From NCBI GenBank assembly GCA_029857925.1, contig JAOUGF010000113.1:1-6806 (forward strand): a stretch of DNA of 6,806 nt, written 5' to 3'. This document shows positions 1-5,270 of the stretch, in pieces. The notes beneath the pieces were generated by a model, which was given only the letters and a program-made list of their open reading frames with translations, ran no database searches and had not been told where the DNA came from. This stretch comes from Gammaproteobacteria bacterium (GTDB lineage: Bacteria; Pseudomonadota; Gammaproteobacteria; S012-40). The translations under genes and the position numbers were made by a program. Positions within the stretch are counted from its first letter, which is position 1, and each line of letters begins with the position of its first letter.

Positions 1-502
1 GTTCTTTGCTCAAGTCCAGTAGCGTGCGCGCGATGCGTCCGGTCACATCCATAAACGCCAAGTCGCCGACCTTGCGCGAGGTTTTGCGCAGGCGTGAGGC
101 CATTTGACCGGCCAATTCGAAGATCAATTCCGGCTCTTCGATCGCCAATTGCCTGAATTTCGCATAGCTGATCTCCGCCACCATGCACTCATCACGCGCG
201 CGCACCCATGCGCTGCGCGTTGATGCCTGTCCGAACAGCCCCATTTCGCCAAAAAAGTCACCTTTATTGAGGTAGGCCAGCACGATCTCGCGGCCGTCAT
301 TCTCCTCCATCAACACCGCCACCGAACCTTCCATAATGAAATACAACACATCGGGGGTGTCGCCGGCATAGATAATCACGGATTTGTTCGGATAACTGCG
401 TCTGTGACAATGTTCTAGGAATCGGTCCAGCACGGCGCTGCCTGCGGACGTCGACAGTTTATTGCCTGCAAGTTCACCTAATTGCGTAACTGATTGAGCC
501 AT
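1..502 (-). CDS. crp: cAMP receptor protein family regulator (Crp/Vfr), C-terminus off window
   Basis: Global transcription regulator that binds cAMP and then DNA. The reverse strand encodes 167 residues from an ATG at 502, preceded by AAGGA seven bases upstream, and stays open to the window edge. The visible part is the cyclic-nucleotide-binding beta-roll and the start of the dimer helix. Stretches such as GSVAVL, RSAWVRA, AEISY, KFRQL, VGDLAF and DVTGRIA closely follow E. coli CRP. The cAMP contacts are all present: Gly85, Glu86, Arg96, Ser97, Thr141 and Ser142, equivalent to E. coli 71, 72, 82, 83, 127 and 128. The N-terminus is 14 residues longer than in E. coli. The DNA-binding helix-turn-helix lies outside the window, so DNA specificity cannot be read. 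The divergent neighbour yhfA is the same as in E. coli and Pseudomonas. The family call is very secure; whether it is named crp or vfr depends on lineage. Confidence 0.95.
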   Translation of the reverse strand, partial: MAQSVTQLGELAGNKLSTSAGSAVLDRFLEHCHRRSYPNKSVIIYAGDTPDVLYFIMEGSVAVLMEENDGREIVLAYLNKGDFFGEMGLFGQASTRSAWVRARDECMVAEISYAKFRQLAIEEPELIFELAGQMASRLRKTSRKVGDLAFMDVTGRIARTLLDLSKE

Positions 503-531
503 AAGTCATTCCTTGTGGGGTGCCGCAACCG

Positions 532-547
532 TGTGGCGCCCATGTCA
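532..547. promoter_or_regulatory. Weak candidate CRP-binding site
   Basis: TGTGG, six bases, TGTCA resembles the CRP consensus TGTGA-N6-TCACA, matching 7 of 10 half-site positions, with the second half weak. It lies between the proposed divergent promoter and the crp start codon. It also overlaps a TTGACA on the minus strand (544-549) that has no good -10 partner. Autoregulation is known for crp genes; that this site mediates it here is inference. Confidence 0.25.
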
Positions 548-573
548 AAACCCGGTGAAGGGACGGATATTTG

Positions 574-583
574 TGTTACTATA
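574..583. promoter_or_regulatory. Overlapping divergent -10 elements for crp and yhfA
   Basis: On the + strand TGTTACTAT (574-582) reads as an extended -10 element (TG-N-TACTAT) placed for yhfA. On the minus strand TATAGT (583-578) matches TATAAT at five of six positions and is placed for crp, giving a leader of roughly 70 bases. Neither has a convincing -35, so these are candidates only. The AT-rich patch stands out in an otherwise GC-rich intergenic region. Confidence 0.4.
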
Positions 584-609
584 TCGGCCCTTTTACAGGG
601 GACTGAACC

Positions 610-1029
610 ATGAAGGCGCGGGTTAAATGGGTAGAGCAGGCGATGTTCATCGGCGAGGCCGGGAGTGGACATGCCGTGGTCATGGATGGACCGCCGGAAG
701 GCGGGGGTCGCAACCTGGGCATCAGGCCCATGGAGATGGTGTTACTCGGCGTCGGCGGGTGTTCGGCCTATGATGTGGTTCACATCCTCAAAAAAGGCCG
801 TCAACCCGTCACGGATTGTGTGGTAGAATTGGCCGCCCAACGGGCAGACACCGATCCTAAGGTGTTTACGAAGATCCACATGCATTTCGTGGTGACCGGT
901 CAACCGGGGTTAAACGAGGCCCAGGTCAAACGGGCCGTGGAATTATCGGCGGAGAAATACTGCTCCGCGTCCATTATGTTGAAAAGCGTAGTGGAAATTA
1001 CACACGATTACGAAATCAGCGTCGTCTAA
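610..1029 (+). CDS. yhfA: OsmC family protein, YhfA-like
   Basis: A 139-residue cytoplasmic OsmC/Ohr-superfamily protein. Its relatives reduce peroxides with a redox-active cysteine pair, but the physiological substrate of YhfA itself is not established. The two conserved cysteines are visible: Cys51 in the GVGGCSAYD loop and Cys118 in AEKYCSAS. The N-terminus ARVKWVE, the PMEMVLLGVGGCSA core and the ending THDYEI closely match E. coli YhfA (134 aa as I recall), so the length is normal. The ATG is preceded by AGGGGA about seven bases upstream. The gene is divergent from crp, the arrangement seen in E. coli, and a candidate terminator follows it. Family and ortholog assignment are firm; the reaction is inferred from the family. 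Confidence 0.9.
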   Translation: MKARVKWVEQAMFIGEAGSGHAVVMDGPPEGGGRNLGIRPMEMVLLGVGGCSAYDVVHILKKGRQPVTDCVVELAAQRADTDPKVFTKIHMHFVVTGQPGLNEAQVKRAVELSAEKYCSASIMLKSVVEITHDYEISVV

Positions 1030-1060
1030 TAAGGCGCACGCAAGCGGGTAAAGTACCGAA

Positions 1061-1097
1061 CTCACCGTGCCACGACGGGCGGTGGGTTATTTATTTT
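1061..1097 (+). terminator. Candidate intrinsic terminator after yhfA
   Basis: An inverted repeat with arms CTCACCGT (1061-1068) and GCGGTGGG (1079-1086) can form eight pairs including two G-U. It is followed at once by a T-rich tract, TTATTTATTTT (1087-1097). The tail is interrupted by A residues, so termination may be partial. It would separate yhfA from the following VOC gene. Confidence 0.45.
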
Positions 1098-1121
1098 GGA
1101 CGGTTGCAAGGGGGTTGTGCG

Positions 1122-1520
1122 ATGAAACGGCCTGAACCTACACGTGGATTGCGGCATGTGGCCTTGTTCGTTCAAGATTTGGCTGCGACCGAACGCTTTT
1201 ATGTGGAATTGCTGGGCATGCAGGTGGAATGGCGGCCCGACCCCGATAATGTCTATTTGAGCGGGGGCAATGACAACCTGGCCTTGCACCGGGCGCCTGC
1301 GGATCGCATACCGCAAGGGCCGCAAAGTCTGGATCACATCGGATTTGTGTTGGGTGCGCCCAATGACGTCGATGCATGGTTCGAATTTTTGCGCGCGCAA
1401 AAGGTCGTATTAAAGACTGAACCGCGTACCCATCGCGATGGGGCGCGGAGTTTTTATTGTTTAGATCCGGCCGGTAACACGGTGCAAATGATTTATCACC
1501 CGCCTATCAGCGGTTGGTGA
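1122..1520 (+). CDS. VOC superfamily (glyoxalase/bleomycin-resistance-like) protein
   Basis: A 132-residue single-chain VOC protein made of two beta-alpha-beta-beta-beta modules. The first module starts with LRHVALFVQDL followed by FYVELLGM. The second starts with LDHIGFVL and ends DPAGNTVQMIYHPP. Family members bind a divalent metal and catalyse isomerisation, epoxide opening or ring cleavage; the substrate cannot be told here. Candidate ligands are His12, His56, His72 and the final position, which is Gln122 where Glu is usual. The ATG at 1122 is preferred because AAGGGGG lies just upstream; a TTG at 1104 would add six residues and lacks a good ribosome site. speD begins 37 bases downstream, so cotranscription is likely. 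It sits between two genes that usually belong together, and a link to polyamines is only speculation. Confidence 0.85.
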   Translation: MKRPEPTRGLRHVALFVQDLAATERFYVELLGMQVEWRPDPDNVYLSGGNDNLALHRAPADRIPQGPQSLDHIGFVLGAPNDVDAWFEFLRAQKVVLKTEPRTHRDGARSFYCLDPAGNTVQMIYHPPISGW

Positions 1521-1557
1521 GTTCGCGGGTAGCAGCAACACTGGGGGTGTGAGTGTA

Positions 1558-2391
1558 ATGAGCAGACGTCTGAATAAATTGAAACTACATGGCTTCAACA
1601 ACCTCACGAAGACCTTGAGTTTTAATATCTATGACGTTTGTTATACGCGCACCGAGAAGGCCCAGCGTGAATATATCGAATATATTGACGAGGAATACAA
1701 CGCCGAGCGTTTGACCAAGATCCTCACCGAGGTGTCTAACATCATCGGCGCCAACATCTTGAATGTCGCGCATCAAGACTATGACCCGCAAGGCGCCAGC
1801 GTCACGATGTTGATCTCCGAAGAGCCGGTGAAATCAGAACACCTGTTTCAAGCGGGCGACGGTCACGAGGCCCCCGGCCCGTTGCCGTTGGAACCCGACG
1901 CGGTCGTCGCGCACCTCGATAAGAGCCACATCACGGTACACACCTATCCCGAAAGTCACCCGCGCAAGGGTATCAGTACCTTTCGCGCCGATATCGACGT
2001 CTCCACCTGCGGGCGCATCTCACCGTTGCGCGCGTTGAATTATTTGATCCATGCGTTTGATTCCGACATCGTGATTATGGACTACCGCGTGCGCGGCTTC
2101 ACGCGTGACGTCAACGGTAAAAAGCATTATATCGACCACCCGATCAACTCCATTCAAAATTATTTGGCGAAAGACACCACCAATAAGTATCGCATGATCG
2201 ACGTCAACGTCTATCAAGAAAACATCTTCCACACCAAAATGATGTTGAACGACTTCGTGCTCGACGAATATTTGTTCGGCGCGATCGAGGCCGAGCTCCC
2301 GCGCAAGGAAGTGGAAGATATCAAAAAAGGTCTGCAGCGCGAAATGGCCGAGATATTTTACGGCAGCAATATGGAAGGTGGCGTGAATTGA
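1558..2391 (+). CDS. speD: S-adenosylmethionine decarboxylase proenzyme
   Basis: Decarboxylates S-adenosylmethionine to give the aminopropyl donor for spermidine synthesis. The 277-residue product is of the long E. coli type (264 aa), with KLHGFNNLT near the N-terminus. It is made as a proenzyme that self-cleaves before a serine which becomes the pyruvoyl cofactor. The site is Lys122-Ser123 in DKSHITVHTYPESHP, with the serine codon at 1924-1926. Cys151 in VSTCGRISPL corresponds to the conserved active-site cysteine. YRVRGFTRDVNG and DVNVYQENIFHTKM are also family hallmarks. The extra length lies at the N-terminus, in the Gly/Pro-rich stretch just before the cleavage site, and at the C-terminus. 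The ATG at 1558 suits the GGGGGTG about ten bases upstream; a GTG at 1549 would be too close to it. No speE is seen in the window. Confidence 0.96.
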   Translation: MSRRLNKLKLHGFNNLTKTLSFNIYDVCYTRTEKAQREYIEYIDEEYNAERLTKILTEVSNIIGANILNVAHQDYDPQGASVTMLISEEPVKSEHLFQAGDGHEAPGPLPLEPDAVVAHLDKSHITVHTYPESHPRKGISTFRADIDVSTCGRISPLRALNYLIHAFDSDIVIMDYRVRGFTRDVNGKKHYIDHPINSIQNYLAKDTTNKYRMIDVNVYQENIFHTKMMLNDFVLDEYLFGAIEAELPRKEVEDIKKGLQREMAEIFYGSNMEGGVN

Positions 2392-2636
2392 GGTCTAAAC
2401 GTGTCGCGAATTCGCCCGCGTGGCGTTGCCCGATGCGTTCGTTAGCTACCCTCCGTGCTTGGACGCCAAGCATTGCGACGCGCTGGTGTCGAACCGCATT
2501 CGATGCTTGGGCATAGTCTTTTCTATTTCCGAACTGCAGGGGTATGCACGGCGCGATGATGGCGCCGCGGTCGCGATACGCGCGCATCGGCGTTGGCATT
2601 CCCGCCCACCTCGCGCGCGTAATTCGCCGCAGCTCT
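2392..2636. other. Convergent intergenic region with small hairpins
   Basis: This separates speD (+) from the minus-strand operon end. I see no supportable gene. Two perfect inverted repeats are present: TGCTTGG-ACG-CCAAGCA (2456-2472, seven pairs) and CGGCGC-GATGATG-GCGCCG (2549-2567, six pairs). Neither is followed by a T tract on either strand, so no classical bidirectional terminator is evident. A T-rich patch at 2517-2528 is preceded only by weak four-pair stems. TGCTTGG recurs near 2503. Confidence 0.5.
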
Positions 2637-3395
2637 CTAGGGATACATGAATGAATTGATGAGGGTAAGATCGCCTGTGCGCCGCATCGGTACCTGAAAA
2701 AGCTGGCGTTTTTCATTCGGTGTATTTTCATTGCTGACGATGGCGACTTGCGCGGTAGTCAATTCGTCAGAGGCCTGTTGACCGCCACCGTAATAGTTAA
2801 CATAGACCAGATACAGCCCGCTCTGCGGCGCAGGGTGTGAGAAAATCTCCGGCCCGTAGCCGGTCGTGACATCTACGTCTATGGCCCCGCCGCTGGGTAT
2901 AACGCGTTGGCCATACCAAGCGTGCTCACCAGTAGGCGTGATGACGTGCAAATCCAAATCCGAACCATCGCTGTCCCACGACAGCAATACACGTAGCCGG
3001 GCCTGTTTTTTGTTGGCGGAAACATCGTAAAACTGTACACGCTGGCGGTCGCCGTTGGTGTCGCGCACCTCCACGTTGTTGGAACCGCTGCTAAATGCAT
3101 AAGGACGTTCGAAATTTCCCGCCGGGTCTACGCGTAGCGGCATGGCCGTGCCATTGACGATTAAGGTTGCGGGTTCGGAATTTTTGTCGCGTTGGTTGAT
3201 CTTGCCCTTGATACGCGCCGCGTTCGACACCCCGGACGGTGTGTTCACAGTACTCGCCGGATAGTTGACTGTTTGTGTGTAGGTGTCCTCCGAGCCACTG
3301 GCGCGCCAACCGCCTATCGGCAGTTCGATGACGACCTGTGCAGTCGCTGCGGTAGTCGCCATCAGCATGAACGCCGGAATAATATTCGTTTTCAT
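2637..3395 (-). CDS. yfaP: Secreted DUF2135 protein, YfaP-like
   Basis: A 252-residue exported protein of unknown function. The N-terminus MKTNIIPAFMLMATTAATA is a typical Sec signal peptide with probable cleavage after Ala19 (ATA-Q). Residues about 58-124 look like a small beta-rich domain (ARIKGKI, TLIVNG, NNVEVRD). Residues 135-225 carry the DUF2135 signature: the acidic motif DSDGSDLDLH at 141-150, TGEHAWYG, SGGAIDVDV, GYGPE at 179-183 and GLYLVYVNYYGGG. The length is close to E. coli YfaP (258 aa as I recall). Its ATG overlaps the stop of the upstream gene (ATGA, 3392-3395), and AAGGAG lies ten bases upstream inside that gene, so translation is probably coupled. In E. coli yfaP likewise follows yfaQ and yfaS. 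It presumably works in the periplasm with the macroglobulin and DUF2300 protein; this partnership is inferred from synteny only. Confidence 0.87.
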   Translation of the reverse strand: MKTNIIPAFMLMATTAATAQVVIELPIGGWRASGSEDTYTQTVNYPASTVNTPSGVSNAARIKGKINQRDKNSEPATLIVNGTAMPLRVDPAGNFERPYAFSSGSNNVEVRDTNGDRQRVQFYDVSANKKQARLRVLLSWDSDGSDLDLHVITPTGEHAWYGQRVIPSGGAIDVDVTTGYGPEIFSHPAPQSGLYLVYVNYYGGGQQASDELTTAQVAIVSNENTPNEKRQLFQVPMRRTGDLTLINSFMYP

Positions 3396-5260
3396 AAATG
3401 GTTGTCTCCTTCGACCAGTCGTCTTGCCCAGTGTTCTATGTAGTGTTCATTATGCCCGCTAGGGAATCCCGCGAACGCCAAGTGCAGGTATTCGTGCGCG
3501 AGTGACAAACGGTTGTTCAGACCGAACAATCCGCGCACGAAAATACGTTGTGTAGTATTGTCGCTGTAAGGGTTGCCATAGGCCAGCATACAAACGCGGG
3601 GATCAGGCTCGACATAGCCGGGTTCAGTTTGCAGCGTTCTGCGCCAGTCGTGTCGGCGCGCGGTGAGCCAGTGTTGTGCCTCCTTCAGAGGGGAGCAGTC
3701 GGCGGCGTCGCCATTGATTGCCAACACGCCGTCGGTGAACGCGAGGCGTAAAATCTCGACAAAATTCCTGCCGACGTTGTCTTGTATCACCGCGTGCCGC
3801 CACGACAAGATATTCGCGGCCTCCGTCGATTGGCGGTATTGCGCGGGTGTGCCCTTCAAAATCAACCCATCGGAAAAGTCGGCGGCCGCACGCGCGGCGG
3901 CGCTCGCGGGATTGGGGCTGACGCGTTGTTTGCGGCTGCTGTCTTCAATGAATAAACACTCGCGGTGATTCGTCGCGTTTTGCCACAAATAACTGCGCGC
4001 GACCACGCCGAGCGCACGCGCCGCTTGGGTATGACGGGCATTGCCCTCGCGATCTATCACGCGCGCGACGTATTCCGCTTCGCTGAGCCGCGCATTCAAT
4101 TTTAACGTCGAATTCGCGGTGTAATCGGCGGACACTTCACCGTCGCTGTGTAGACGCAGTGTTTGCCCATGGGTGAACGTGACAACGTAGTCGCCGTGTA
4201 GCGCGGTGTTTGATGTCGGGTTCGGCAGCGGCGCATCGTGCAACGCGTCGATTTTTTTTATCGGATAACGCGCGAACAGGTTTACATCTACACATTGCGC
4301 GGTCGGCGCGCGCGCCGGTGTGGTTACAGTCAGCGCGGCCAACGTGCCGGCGTGGGATTTCAACACGTGCACGCTCGAACCGCGCGCACCCAACCATATC
4401 GCGCTGCCGTCGTTCAACCAGCCTGCAGCGCCACCTATCACTTGTTCCGCGTGCTCCGGGTGTTGCCAGGTATAGGTCTTAACGCGAAATCGCCCGCCAA
4501 GTAACGGTAACGCGTCTTGCGCGCGACCGTACAATACCGTCGTCATCAGTGCCCCTTCGGCCTGGCGGCGGGTTTGGGTGTCGATGGCAGTCAGCGCGCG
4601 CAATAATTCTTCCACACTCACCCATAGGCCCGGCGCCAATTGCGACAGGTCTCGCAACCAAGCGATCTCCGGCGCGCGTTGCTGCCAATAATCGCGCCAT
4701 TCGCTGGCGTCTATGCCTAGGCGTTGGGGTGAAAAATACAGCCCGCACGAACGACTCAACGCGGCGTCACGCGTGACGGCCATGCCTGAATCGCAACAAT
4801 AAACCTCTTGTTTGTACAACGCACGATCGCCGGTGCATACGTAATCGGGGGTGTCGATTCCGCGGTCCACGGTATACGCATAGAGGAATAATTTCCAAAC
4901 GCTGCCCAACGGCGTGCGCAATTGCGCGGTGGCGTGGGTGCGGCGGCCATCGACAAATTGTTGCGTGGAGGCGGCGGCGTTGGGTGCCAGACGGGCGTAC
5001 GCGAATCCGCGCGCGGGAAAATTATGCGCATCCGCCGGTGCAGCGATAACGGTCAGTCCACCAACGGCGATCAAGCAACGCGCGGCCGCACTGACGACTT
5101 GTGGCATACCTGCAGCGTTGACGGCCCACCCCGCTGTATGCGACCGCGCTAAATGCAGGCGCGCGCGATCGCGTAAGCGGTAAAAAGCCGACTTTTCGCG
5201 CGCCGCGCGCCACGCGTTGGCGGCATTTGCAATGGAAGTCACCGAATGCTCGATCGCCAC
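3392..5260 (-). CDS. yfaQ: Exported DUF2300 protein (YfaQ-like) with PBP-like, SpoIID-like and HExxH segments
   Basis: A protein of 622 residues if started at GTG 5260, which has GAGG five bases upstream and lies 10 bases past the previous stop. Starting at ATG 5107 would give 571 residues beginning with a signal peptide (hydrophobic CLIAVGGLTVIAA, cleavage near PADA-HN), closer to E. coli YfaQ (about 549 aa), but without a ribosome site. Numbered from the GTG, a penicillin-binding-protein-like region holds SVWK (120-123, SxxK), SCG (171-173, where SxN is expected, within ALSRSCGLYF) and KTYT (261-264, like KTG). A SpoIID-like stretch follows: EYVARVIDREG with Glu405 at the catalytic position, then ALGVVARSYLW and DGLILKGTPAQYRQS. 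The C-terminus has HEYLH (589-593) with Glu605 and Glu609 downstream, resembling a zinc protease site. Family membership by synteny and architecture is likely; the enzyme activities are my inference. It is flanked by macroglobulin and DUF2135 genes in the E. coli order. Confidence 0.82.
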   Translation of the reverse strand: MAIEHSVTSIANAANAWRAAREKSAFYRLRDRARLHLARSHTAGWAVNAAGMPQVVSAAARCLIAVGGLTVIAAPADAHNFPARGFAYARLAPNAAASTQQFVDGRRTHATAQLRTPLGSVWKLFLYAYTVDRGIDTPDYVCTGDRALYKQEVYCCDSGMAVTRDAALSRSCGLYFSPQRLGIDASEWRDYWQQRAPEIAWLRDLSQLAPGLWVSVEELLRALTAIDTQTRRQAEGALMTTVLYGRAQDALPLLGGRFRVKTYTWQHPEHAEQVIGGAAGWLNDGSAIWLGARGSSVHVLKSHAGTLAALTVTTPARAPTAQCVDVNLFARYPIKKIDALHDAPLPNPTSNTALHGDYVVTFTHGQTLRLHSDGEVSADYTANSTLKLNARLSEAEYVARVIDREGNARHTQAARALGVVARSYLWQNATNHRECLFIEDSSRKQRVSPNPASAAARAAADFSDGLILKGTPAQYRQSTEAANILSWRHAVIQDNVGRNFVEILRLAFTDGVLAINGDAADCSPLKEAQHWLTARRHDWRRTLQTEPGYVEPDPRVCMLAYGNPYSDNTTQRIFVRGLFGLNNRLSLAHEYLHLAFAGFPSGHNEHYIEHWARRLVEGDNHL

Positions 5261-5270
5261 GTGCGCCTCA

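Noticed and set aside
544..549. Perfect TTGACA on the minus strand as crp -35 box
   Set aside because: No acceptable -10 hexamer 16-18 bases downstream (GCGGCA-like sequence), so it was not called a promoter by itself.
478..672. Minus-strand 64-codon open frame across the crp start region
   Set aside because: It overlaps the crp start in another frame and the intergenic promoter region, and its product has no recognisable family pattern.
1062..1400. Minus-strand 112-codon frame antisense to the VOC gene
   Set aside because: The sense strand carries a clear VOC protein with family motifs; the antisense product looks random.
2420..2650. Plus-strand 76-codon frame in the gap after speD
   Set aside because: No good ribosome site, an Arg-rich product of the kind GC-rich DNA yields by chance, and it runs into the end of yfaP.
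2321..2731. Minus-strand 136-codon frame covering the convergent gap
   Set aside because: It runs antisense into the speD end and through yfaP in another frame, and I recognise no domain. A decayed gene cannot be excluded but is not supported.
5022..5213. Minus-strand 63-codon frame between the macroglobulin and DUF2300 mature region
   Set aside because: The Arg/Cys-rich product lacks a signal or known motif and overlaps the DUF2300 frame.
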